NCBI RefSeq assembly: GCF_026210795.1
Contig: NC_089429.1
Span: 5,208,001 to 5,272,000 of the forward strand
DNA length: 64,000 bases
Direction of reading: 5' to 3'
DNA from: Rhizophagus irregularis
Taxonomy: Eukaryota > Glomeromycota > Glomeromycetes > Glomerales > Glomeraceae
The first letter of the stretch is position 1. Every line of letters begins with the position of its first letter. The notes under the pieces are model-generated. The model ran no database searches and had not been told where the DNA came from. It worked only from the letters and a program-made list of their open reading frames with translations. This document shows, piece by piece, positions 23,221-33,563 of the stretch. The position numbers and the translations under genes were made by a program.

Positions 23221-24579
23221 TGTTTTTTTTATTTGAAAACCCACCTTGTTATGGTTGTGTCACCAGGGGCGCTTTGTCAACGGAAATTTAGTACGTTGAT
23301 CGCTTAAAAATCCGCGGCAATCCAATTATAACAAGAGGTTAATTTCTTTAAATAATGTATTTGTATTATTTGTATTGTACTGTATTTTATAAATAAATTT
23401 ACAATATTTTACAATTAAATTTTATATGTTAATAATATACAATAATATGATATATGTTAATAAATTACTAATACTACAATTAAAGTTAACTATCGTACGA
23501 TGACTAAAAAATACTGTTGCTATACGCGTTTTTAATATCAATATACGCATTTTTATACATTGTATACGCGGTTTTAAACTATTGTTGTTTTACTACGTGT
23601 AGCTTTACATTTAAATCGGTGTTGTTTTACGCATTTTTAAACGTTTTTAAGTAGCGTTGATTGACAAAGGGTTCGTTTTCCTACATTTTTTGGCGTTGAG
23701 CAACACATGGCGTTTTTCAACACTTTATACGCCTGTTTAAAACTTGCTGATGAGGATTAAATGATTTTCCAATCACAAGAGGACGAAATTTGTGATTTCC
23801 CGTAGCATTAGTGCAAAAAAGAATAGAAATCCGATTTTTATCCTATAAAAAAAATAAAAAAATATTAAGATCATTTAATTTATTTAATAAAACAAATTCT
23901 AAAATAAACTTACTATTTTATAACCTGATGTTGGACTGGTACCTAATGTTTGATTTGGTTCCATTCTAAAAAAAAGGCATGTTTCGTCTGCATTATAAAT
24001 GTCTTCCTTATCATACTTAGCTAAAAGTGCACGTGAACGTGCACGTTCTTCTGGAAGACTTTCAATAGGCGCACTGTTAGCTTCTCCTGACAACTTAATT
24101 TTATGGATTCCATTTCGTTTTTTAAACCTATACACCCAACCATTAGCACACTTTAATTTATCATCCATATTAAACATCTTTGCAAATTCCAGCCCTTTTT
24201 GTTGTAATATCATATCACTTAATGGAAGTCCAGCAGCTATTGCTTGTGATGTCCAAATTTGCATAGCTTTATCAACTTCAGGAAATTGAACAGAACGTTG
24301 ATGAAATGTATGTGAAAATTGTGAAGTAGAAAGAACTGAAAGCCATTTTTGCTTGTTTTTCCATATTTTATTAATAGTTGTTCTTTGAATATTTAATCCT
24401 ATATATTTTTCATTAAAAAATGAAGCAACATCACTTTGTTTTATGTTAGGATTTGCTACCATAAATTCACAAATCTCTTTTTTTATTAGTCCGGAGCGAA
24501 GCGAAAGACTATATACTATTCGTTTCGGTTTCACAAATGTCCCGATGTCCGCCTGCTCACTGTTTGAGTCGATATCCAT

Positions 24580-25001
24580 ACATTCGTATTGGTTCTATCG
24601 GTTATTTCGGTTAACGTCACTCTTTGTTTATTCATGTGACAAAAATAAAAATAAAAATAGAACAAAGATTTGCTTGTTTGATTACGTTATACCGTTTATT
24701 TTTATACCGTTTATTTTTTAATTAATAATTAATCAAAATTAAAATAGAATAAAATCATAAAATCATAATTTTTTTTTTATTCAATTTTCTATTTATTTAA
24801 TGTAACGAAAAAAAAAATAATATTGTTTAAACTGAACTTTATAATGACGAAACCACTTTGATTTTTTTTCGATATATCTTCTTTTTATCTGAAACAATAA
24901 AAAGTAAATAATTAAGCGCGCGTCTTGCAAATATATAATACATCCCGCGTCTTTCTAAAATAATAAAAATAAGAAAATACCCCAACTTGTCCTCTATCGA
25001 G
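24580..25001. other. Spacer between the B transposase start and the Helitron relic
   Basis: A+T-rich. One boundary of the Helitron should lie here or just inside, but I could not find a convincing CTRR end with its hairpin. Confidence 0.4.
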
Positions 25002-28000
25002 CTATCCTGGAGGTAAGCCTTTTTCCTCCGCCTTCCTTTCCTGTAACCTGCTGCTATTTTTAATACGTTGAAGTCTGTCAAACGTAAATTGTCTGAAATA
25101 AATGTCGCTAAGAGAACGAATGCGTGACGCCACTACGAATGTCAATCCTGCAGCGAACTCTTTACTTCCAATATCTATTTTAGCCTTTGACAACGTCAGA
25201 CCCTGACTTTTGTGCACGGTTATTGCCCACGCTAGGCAGAGAGGAACTTGTTGTCTGGAACATATCGTCCCAGACTTACCTTCCCAACTTCTTTTAATGG
25301 GTACTATTGGAACAACATGGTCTCCTTCTGTCGATGTTATGGTGGGTCCTTCATACGCGTCGAACTTGACGAAAACTGCTGCTGGAAGTGATGGTAGACC
25401 TTGATTTTTGAACAGTATGTCATGAACGGTTCCGATCAATCCGTTCACTAATCCTCCTTTGGTCCACAGGTTTGCTGTGAGCATTACTCGAGCTCCTTTT
25501 GCCAATAATAACTGAGGTTCAAGTCCCTTTGCCACATCCGAACTGGCTTTTTTGGCTTCGTTTCCGCCGGTATGAACTGCCATAATCTTGGCCACAGGTC
25601 GCTTCAAAGATCTGAGCTTCTCTATATTGATTTTGTCAACATCGTTCCACGTTGTTAATAAGAATACAGCATCTGAAAATCTTTCACATTCCTGCTGATT
25701 TAGATTCTCTTCGAACCGTGTACTGAGTATCTTCCAATCGTCAAGGCTGCTTTCCCCATCACGCATCCTTAGAAGTATGTCACGGAATTCTTTTTGTTCG
25801 TTTGAATTACCTGTTTGCCTTAGAATTACGTTGAGCTTGAATACTTCTCTTATATGTTTATATGCAGCTATACCTTTATTAGAATTTCCGTCTACACTTG
25901 TGTTCTTGAAGAACATAGGAACGTCAAGTACTGGCGGTAATTGACCAAAATCGCCAAGTAATATGATGGATCTTCCTCCGAAGGGCTCTTTGGAATTTTT
26001 GGGAAAAGCCTGTCTTAATCTCATGTCTATTACCGCGAGCATTCGACGTCCGACCATGCTTTTCTCGTCAATTATTAGATAAATTACTTTTTTTAACCTT
26101 TCTTGTAATTGTTTCAGTCGCCTGCTATCAAGTTCGAGGTTTTTTGGGTTGCGTATTGGTATGGAAAGCGTTGAGTGTATCATTGATCCATTTATATTAA
26201 AGGCTGCTATACCCGTAGGTGCGATAACCAGAACCGGAGAATCAGTATTGGTTCCTGCCATTTCGTGAAGTTTCTGCCATATCATCTTGATAAGATACGA
26301 CTTTCCCGTACCAGCGGTTCCCATTATCATAATCCTTAACGCTTTGACCTTCTTCCCGTTGAGAATATTATTGTAATGTGATTCTATTTGTGTGAAGATT
26401 TTTTTTTGATTTTCGTTTAACTTCCAGTAATCTATTGAATCAATATCAACTTCTCTTCCGTCTAATATCCCAGAATTCAAGGCGTTCTTAATGAATTCGT
26501 CAACATTAGCAATATCGTTATTGGAGTAGTTTTGTTGTGCGTCAGTTATCCAATCGTGATTCTAATCCATATCACGAGAACCAAGGTCGGATGCGCAATG
26601 TATGATCACTTTGGGTCCCATCTTTGCGAGCCGCATCCAGTCGTATCTATATTGTTCCTCATCCTCATCTTTGTCCTCTTCGAACGGTAGTTCGTCTTCA
26701 CTATCTTCATCATAAACCTCTTCTTCGTCAACGGGTTGTCTGAGCAAGTCCTGTGGTGCATCGTTTATCGTATCTATATGTTGATCGTATAAGGTAGACA
26801 AATTGATATTGCCGTTTTCTGTAAGTACTTGCGTTTTGCGATGTCGGACGTGGAGTAGAACTTTACTCTGCAATAAGCCTCCCATTGATCTCCGTTATGA
26901 TAAGATGATGGACGAGGCCAGACGCGAACTATGTTTTCTTTCTTACACTTTTTCCATTGACCCCTGGAAAACCTATGCGTAAGGTATAATTCAAATAACG
27001 AATAATCTTCTAATTCTTCTGGTCGTTCCCAATATCTTTTTAAAGCTGATTGAGTTGTACGTCCAGTGTCTTCTACATTATCTCCACTACCTGTTCTTTG
27101 GATCCACCTTAATCCTTCCTCGTTAACATTTAAAGATACAAAGGAATGACTTGAATGATATAGTGCAGTTCCATTAAGGAGGTGACAGGTTTCCTGAGCT
27201 GATATGTCGCGTTCCGACACGCTGTTGAGTAGGAGTTTCTGAATTGGAGAAAGTGAAGAATCGTCAGGATTGCTGTTGTCAAGAATTTGCTTGAAGATCT
27301 CAGAGAATGCCAGTGAACTTGGTTCCGCTTTACTGGCATATTTTGATATATATTGGAGCGCTGCGTGAATGCTAAGAATAGGCTTTAAATCCACATTTGC
27401 TCTCCATCCCTGTAGCTGTATTCTGTTATGTGGATTAATGTAAGGATTGTTTCTTGCCATAAGTAATTCTGGCTGCCCGTTTTTATCATCACGTATTAAT
27501 GTGCTTCTGATGTGTTCCTTAGGGTACCCAAATCTACATGTTTGCACTCCTTCACGATTTGTGCGTATGCAGTACGATGGGCTGCATCTCGTGTGATGCT
27601 GAAGTTTGTTGATTAATTCGATATAATCTTGTAAGCCATCATCGATTTCACTGCTATCTTTTTGGCATGGGTGCTTCTCAGGTACGGGTGCATGTATTGC
27701 TGGATTTATTGTGGTGATTATAGAATCAATGTAATCAATTACGTTCTTCATCTCTTCTTCGTTGTTTTTTAAATTCTTCCATTCAATAGTGGGTGCGTTG
27801 CATTTCTTTCCAATACCGTGCACGTGGACGCTCCCTCTGTGCTGCCATTCATACCGAAACCACCAGTCCTCGAGGTCTCATTTTTCCTTAAGCACATTAT
27901 TAAAAAAACTTTCGAATCTTTTGGTAAAGAACCAAGCCGCGATATGAGGGTTATTAATGACTTTTGATTGAGCGTCTCCATCATCTGGCATGAGTCGATG

Positions 28001-29622
28001 AAGGTTAGGCCAGTGAAAGTCTGCTGTGCGGAATGTATAAAATATTAGACCTTTGTGTCCTATTTGCTTTATCATGTCTGTAAGTTCACCACGTTTTGCT
28101 ATCCAAAATTGCCTTGTCCCTCTTAGCCCTTCCCCGTATCTCATTATTCTGTCTGCTAATTGTTGATCTCCATTGGATATCATCTCTAGAATGTCGGACA
28201 CGTCAAGCTGTTTTTCGCTTAAATTCCGTCGGACATATACCTTTCCTTCTTGCAAATCTCTCCATCGCATCGTAGAATTTAATGCGAAGTACCTTCATCT
28301 CGAGTGACGTCCAAATCGTCCATCTTTGAACCAGAGTAAGTGTTTAAAATACTCTGCTGGCTTGATATCTAGTGGACGATTAGATCTGAGATCACCTTTT
28401 CCATATGGATATAGAGTCGGAAACGCCCTCGCAATATACCCTGGTGTTTGGAATTCGTTTATTGGACTTCCGTCAATCTCAGGCCACAATACTGGTTGCT
28501 CGTTGCTTTGTATGCGATCAAGTGTATCGTTAATAATGGCATTTTCTCTTTGCGTTGAAGGTAAGGCAGGCACAAACGAACGAGTTATTGCGTCGCTCTT
28601 GTCGTGTCCATTTTCATTTTTGTTTTCGTTTGAAATATCATCCATCTCATCAATTATTTGGTCAGATCTTATCTGATGTATCTGATTAATGATAGAACCG
28701 TTTTGAGGTAATGATTTAAGTATTTCATCGTCAATGATTATATCTTCGTAATAAGGGTTATTTGCTTTTAACCAATATAGCGCTTTTGCTATTTTTTCGT
28801 GGCGTACGGTGAAATCTCTAAATCCTGATGTGTCGTTTGCTGATTCTCGTCGCACTACTAGAATGTCTAATGATGAAGGATTTTGTGAAAGGCGCCTTGT
28901 GAACTCCCGAACGTCTTGCGGAAATTAATCACATTGTCTTTGTAGCCGTTTTGTCCACCTTGTAATCGATATACTGACATCACCATAAAAACCTGCGCAA
29001 TGAGCATCTCTTCGATGTTGGTAAGTCCCTGAAGTTCATCAGGAACCTCGCCTGGGTCCATGTTATTATCCGCAGAAAATTTTTTTGGTGTCTTTTTGTC
29101 GTTGTGGTAATGACGACACTCGCCCATGATGAGAGTCATATCGGGAATCCGTTCGTTACATTCGGGGCAAGTATTATACTGTATGTTATCCATTTTGTTA
29201 CAAAATTTCTGCAATACTTTGTGATCGTCCTCGCTAATATTAGTAGACGATGTTGACCTGACATGCATGTTTCTATTATCAGGCTCTCTTTGAATATGTT
29301 CATTATCATTTGGTTCGTTTATTTGCTGATCTTGCAGTTGATTCTTATTACGAGCTCTCAACACGCGTTTACGATTACTTTTATGTGCTAAGCGAATAAC
29401 ACGTTCATCGTCCCTCTCCATTTCTTTTTTATTATTTCTTCTTTTGCGAAGGCTTTCTAGACGTTCATTACGTTTATTTTCACTTTCTTTCGCTCACTTT
29501 TGACGTTTTCTTTCACTTTCTCGATTTAGTCGAGCTTGCCTTTGTTCCGGCGTCTCCTGTGCTTTAGCTTTTCGCTTTCGAATCATTTCGGGATTAACAT
29601 TTTCGTATGTATTGTCAGACAT
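25002..29622 (-). pseudogene. Helitron Rep/helicase gene, broken
   Basis: One gene of about 1540 codons read from an ATG at 29622. Order: basic arginine-rich N-terminus; a cysteine domain (CPECNERIP...GECRHYHN) usual at the start of fungal Helitron proteins; a Helitron-like N-terminal domain (ADFHWPNLHRLM); the Rep HUH motif (HRGSVHVHG near 27825); then a Pif1-type helicase with Walker A GTAGTGKSYLI, IIDEKSMVG, LLGDFGQLPPV and WAITVHKSQGLTL. Breaks: in-frame stops at about 29494, 28295, 27878 and 26562, plus frameshifts near 28925 (one base lost before PQDVREF) and near 26860. It is dead but fairly young. Codon composition is less A+T-rich than the neighbours. Ends of the element were not resolved. 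Confidence 0.92.
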
Positions 29623-29722
29623 TTCTCAAAATATTTGATCTTTATAATCAAAACTACCATTTCTTAAAAAAAAAATCCGATCTTTATATTTTTGTAGAAT
29701 TTTACTTTATAAGCTCTGCAAT

Positions 29723-29802
29723 CTGTCAAGAACAATCCATCCATGCGCCATTGAGAAAATGACTGTCAAGAACAATCCATCCGTGCGGCATTGAGAAAAT
29801 GA
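29723..29802. repeat. 40-bp tandem duplication near the Helitron 5' end
   Basis: Two adjacent 40-bp copies (29723-29762 and 29763-29802), beginning CTGTCAAGAACAATCCATCC, differ at two bases. On the minus strand each copy begins TCATTTTCTCAATG, so it might be a doubled Helitron 5' end (which starts with TC); not proven. Confidence 0.75.
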
Positions 29803-30676
29803 TCAATGTTATAGCTAAATCGAGAATAATTAGTTTAAATGATGTACACACTTTATTGTTATTCTTTATTGTTATTCTTTACATTGTTATTCTTTACATT
29901 GTTATTAGGTAATTTATTACATATAAAAAAACATTTACATTGAAGACATTTTGATCTTATATTTTTCGCTTTATTTGATAGTGATTTGAATTGAATTAAT
30001 ATTACAAACGTTAAATTTTAATTATTATGACTTTTTTTTCGAATACTTATAACCGTTAAATAAATTTTTGATTTTGTAAATTTCATGGCTTATCACCATA
30101 TTACATTTGTACGAAATATGGTTATTCATGGCTTATAATATGAACCTCGTGGCTAATTTATTAACGTATTACATAAATAATAAATTTGACTAGCTATTGT
30201 GTTACGTTCGTTAACTACCTTTCTCCCGTGATTGCTTCAATCAAATTTATCTGTGTTTAGTTAAATTTACTCATGTTTAATTAAGTCGCTTTTCGCTCTG
30301 GACTCCCAACGGTTCCCGTTCCCTAGTATTAATACTAATTGCAGTACGAGTTTGTTGTGTTAGATTTATTTTTTGTGAACGAATAGGTGGCATGATAAAA
30401 TAACAAAAATAACAGAATTTATTGAATAAAACGCGCAAACTGCATAACGCGTACCTTATCAGTTATTTTATAAATCACGTGATTTGTGTGCTTATGCAGG
30501 GGGGATTTTACATATATTTACTATAATATGGGTCCAACGTTTGGTGTGATTGTACTTATAACTAATAAAGTGATTATAAAAGGGGTATTTTATATATATA
30601 TAAATTCGGACTAAAAAATGTGTGCCTTAAGAAGGGGAGTTCTTATATAGGAGGTGCCTATAAAGGGGGTCGACTG
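29803..30676. other. Right-hand non-coding part of element B
   Basis: A+T-rich DNA with a few TTATTGTTATTCTTTACA repeats at 29850-29905, ending in the B terminal repeat. No gene is seen. Confidence 0.45.
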
Positions 30677-31226
30677 TATATCCAGTATTTAGTGTGTTAA
30701 AAACTTTAACAACTCTTGTAATGTGTCTTTATTAAAGTTATGCCGTAATATTTTTTGATTTTATTTATTACGAAAAATTCCAAGATAATTGTTTCTTTAC
30801 TATTGTATTATTATTAAAAGCAATGCCCCCTGAATATCATCTCTAATAATAGTATATTATCGAGTGCATCTTTTAATTCATTAGGAAATTGGAAATTGTA
30901 ATATTACATCATATTTGCAATTAAACGGTATATTTGATAAGCAAATTACTGGGAAAGTGTCCTTTATTAACAAATAGCACATTCATTGATTACCAATCTG
31001 GCAACTGGTGAAATTAGAAAGCTTTTATAGGATTTATTCACCAATTTATATTACATAACATGCTTGGGAAATCATGAGAGAAATAAAATGAGACCGTTTA
31101 TTTTTCGCGTTTTGCAATTGTTTCATATCACATTTTAAAAAACTTTCAAGGTACTGATAAATTTTTCTTTTTTATGTATTTAATGATTATATTATTTTAA
31201 AAGGTATTTTTTTTATTTTTTAGAAT

Positions 31227-32713
31227 ATGGTTCGTGGAAATTTTCAAGTTCGTCGTGCTAGAGTTTCACAGAAAAAAAACGTCAATGGTCAGCAAGAGAA
31301 AAGTTAATGATAATCGCAAATTATGAGCAAGGTCATAGCAAGCGGTCAAAGCAGATAAATTCGAAATTGAACCAAAACAACTTTGTGAATGGTTAAGGAA
31401 TAAAGATCAACTTATGAAAGTAGCTCCTTATGTTCAAAAACTTGTCCGAGGTGCACGCCCAAAATACCAACAGCTTGAAGTTGAGTTAATGGAATGGTTT
31501 AAAGACTCACGAAGACAGTTAAAAACTGTTTCATGTTACATGATTCAAGCAAAGGCGCGCTCCCTAGCCAAAAAACCAGTATATTTAAGGGTATATCCAG
31601 ATATAAAAGAGGCGAAATTTTCACAAAAATGGGTTGATGGGTTTATGTCCCGTCATAATTTAGTTAACAGGAGAAAGACAACAATTGCTCAACGGCTTGA
31701 TGATTATGTTAAGCAACAAAATCAATTTTTATCTTATGTTCTTTTTCGTAGAAGAGAACATAACTACCCATTATCTTTAATTGCAAATATGGATGAAACG
31801 CCTATGGCGTTTAATTTGACAAGTAACACAACAGTTGAACATCGTGGTACTAAATCCGTTTCTATTTTATCTACTGGGCATGAACGCTCAAATTTTACTG
31901 TTGTTTTAGCTTGTATGGCCAATGGTGAAAAATTACCACCAGTAATTATTTTCAAACTTGTAAATGTTCCGCGAGAAGATTTTCCTGATGGAGTAATTGT
32001 TCGTGCTAATCCCAATGGTTGGATGAATGAAGAAGAGATGTCTTGGTGGTTAGAAAATATCTGGACAAGACGCGCAAGACAAGGCACAAACCCAAGATCT
32101 CTTTTAGTGTTAGATTCTTTTTCTGCACATAAAACTGATGCTATCAAACGTCGATTTCGTAGAAAAAATACCGATTTGGCTGTTATTCCAGGTGGATTAA
32201 CTTCTCGCTTACAACCACTTGATGTATCATTGAATAAACCTTTTAAAGCTAAGGTAATTTTATTCATCAAAATTTTTTCATTATTTTAAACATAAAATTG
32301 ATATTATTTTTGAATAAATTAGATGCGACATCTTTACAATCACTGGATGAATGAAACCGTTAAAGATTATACTCCATCAGGAAAAATTAAGAGGCCATCT
32401 TACTCACTTGTGGCGAATTGGGTAAAAGCAAGTTGGGATGCAATTGATCCCAATATGATTATGCGTTCATTCAAATGTTGTGGTGTTTCAAATGCAATGG
32501 ATGGGTCGGAAGATGGTTTGATATCCAATTTTAATAAAGTACAAAATGTAAATAATACAGGGAGAGGAATCGAAGAAGAAGATGAAAGTTATGAAGGAAG
32601 TAGTGATAGTGATTATGAAACAGATGATAATAGTGAATATAGTTCGGATGGTAGTAATAGCGAATGCTCAGATTGTGATTATTATGAAAGAAATGAAGAG
32701 CGTAATGTGCTTT
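31227..32713 (+). pseudogene. Pogo-like DDE transposase of element A, frameshifted at the 5' end
   Basis: The main part (about 31354-32252, intron 32253-32322, then 32323-32713) reads a CENP-B-type DNA-binding domain (LMEWFKDSRRQLKTVSCYMI, WVDGFMSRHNL). The DDE core follows: NMDETPM, LLVLDSFSAHKTDAI, SRLQPLDVSLNKPFK. An intron and C-terminal NHWMNET...VANWVKASWDAID and an acidic tail (YEGSSDSDYETDDNSEYSSD) complete it. The start at 31227 (MVRGNFQVRRARV) runs out of frame at a run of eight A (31272-31279). The next block (QWSAREKLMIIANYEQGHSKR) shifts again near 31347 before ADKFEIEPKQLCEWLRNKD. The two slips, one in a homopolymer, mean it is dead or affected by sequencing error. Confidence 0.85.
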
Positions 32714-33102
32714 AAGACTGGAATTAATAGTGTTAATATATCAGAATCATCAAAATCGCATTTGTAATAGTTTTTTTTGTTACAAAATATATAAATTTGT
32801 TGTATTCAAAGTTTTATTATAATAAATACTGTATGATACAAAAATTTTAAAAATTTTAAAATAATAAATACATATTAGATTATACTATAATAAACAAAGT
32901 TCATGGAGAAGTTTAAAAATAATAAAATGCTACTTTTACCGAAAGTTATATTATACCCGGGTCTTATATAAAATAACCATGAAAAAAATTAGATTATACT
33001 CGGGTCTAAACCTAGGAAATTTATTTTATATCTAATATTATACCCGGATCTTTTGCCGTGGGGGTATTCTCAAAAGAGGATATCTTGTGCAGTGCGGTAC
33101 GG

Positions 33103-33563
33103 TACTTTGGCCCGCTCGTAATTTTAAATAATCCAAATTATAAGCTGTCATTACGTTATACAAGAAAAATCACTTTAAATAAAATAATAATTTACTGAAT
33201 TACTATGGTACACCTATACATTTAAATAAAATAAAATAACTTTATATGTATTATATAATAAGTGTTTAAATGGTATTCCTAATATTTGCAATAACTCTAA
33301 AACTGATTTTCCTTTGATATATATTGCTTACTTTAACCTTAAAATTTATTTTTATTCTTCTCATTGCTTCATATTATTCCTTTCAATTTATACAATCTAT
33401 AAAATAATTTAAAAATTATTAAAACTTCTTAATTAAAAACAAACAAACAAATAAATAAATGAATGAAACAAACTCCAAGGAATCGACAATTCCTCCAATT
33501 TCTCTTGAAATAAATTCCGAAAGTAGACGAGATGTATAAATAGCTTGTGTACAAATTGATTGA
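33103..33563. other. Spacer between element A and the minus-strand kinase gene
   Basis: A+T-rich DNA holding the probable 3' untranslated region of the kinase ending at 33564. No gene. Confidence 0.4.

Larger units (their letters stand above)
20034..23752. mobile_element. Element C: non-autonomous TIR element carrying palindrome and micro-exon arrays
   Basis: 3719 bp with perfect 13-bp terminal inverted repeats (CATCAGCAAGTTT) and a 2-bp duplication (AG at 20032-20033 and 23753-23754). It sits inside a codon run of the B transposase. Both subterminal regions (about 20050-20210 and 23510-23735) are crowded with TATACGC/GCGTATA and GTTGA/TCAAC words in both orientations. Terminal repeats of this length, dense subterminal repeats and a 2-3 bp target duplication resemble CACTA-type (EnSpm/Plavaka/Mirage) elements, but the CATCAG start is not the usual CACTA, so the class is tentative. 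There is no transposase-like open frame. The body is two unusual arrays, described separately. Confidence 0.78.
18951..24579 (-). pseudogene. Tigger/pogo-like DDE transposase interrupted by element C
   Basis: The N-terminal part (24579 to about 23917, then after an intron to 23753) has a helix-turn-helix/CENP-B-like region (KKEICEFMVANPNIKQSDVA), a second DNA-binding helix region (FAKMFNMDDKLKCANGWVYR) and the first catalytic Asp (YNADET). It then reads NATGNHKFRPLVIGKSFNP up to the insertion. The text resumes at 20033 with RCFKNFNKSALPV and continues through the second Asp (LLIIDNAGSH) and third Asp (LQPMDAGII). After an intron at about 19572-19502 it ends in an acidic tail at 18951. Family proteins read NPRCFKN without a break, so the split is exactly the 3.7-kb insertion. 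Both halves are otherwise open and keep the DDD triad, so the interruption is likely recent. Confidence 0.88.
18516..30676 (-). mobile_element. Element B: Tigger-like DNA transposon inserted in A
   Basis: The terminal inverted repeats are left CAGTCAGCCCCCTCTACAAT and right (reverse complement) CAGTCGACCCCCTTTATAGG, about 17 bp with a few differences, flanked by TA. Its own transposase gene runs on the minus strand from 24579 to 18951 and is split by element C. A Helitron relic (25002-29622) lies between the transposase start and the right end. Without C and the Helitron region B would be about 3-4 kb. Confidence 0.75.
18312..33102 (+). mobile_element. Element A: pogo-like DNA transposon, outer shell of the nest
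   Basis: The ends are inverted repeats (left CTGTACCGCACTGCACAAGA, right reverse-complemented CCGTACCGCACTGCACAAGA) matching for about 22 bp with one difference, flanked by TA on both sides. Its transposase lies at 31227-32713 on the plus strand. Removing element B (18516-30676) leaves about 2.6 kb, a usual size for a pogo-like element, which supports these ends. The TA target and DDD transposase put it in Tc1-mariner/pogo. Confidence 0.82.

Noticed and set aside
24487-24530. TTAGTCCGGAGCGAAGCG as a Helitron 3' end
   Set aside because: It lies within the open N-terminal frame of the B transposase; without other copies the resemblance to a CTRR end is too weak.
28326-28676. Plus-strand open frames over the Helitron (25210-25404, 27762-27947, 28326-28676)
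   Set aside because: Antisense to the Rep/helicase gene, which carries all recognisable motifs.
31764-32270. Long minus-strand open frame opposite the A transposase
   Set aside because: Shadow of the transposase, whose DDD motifs read on the plus strand.
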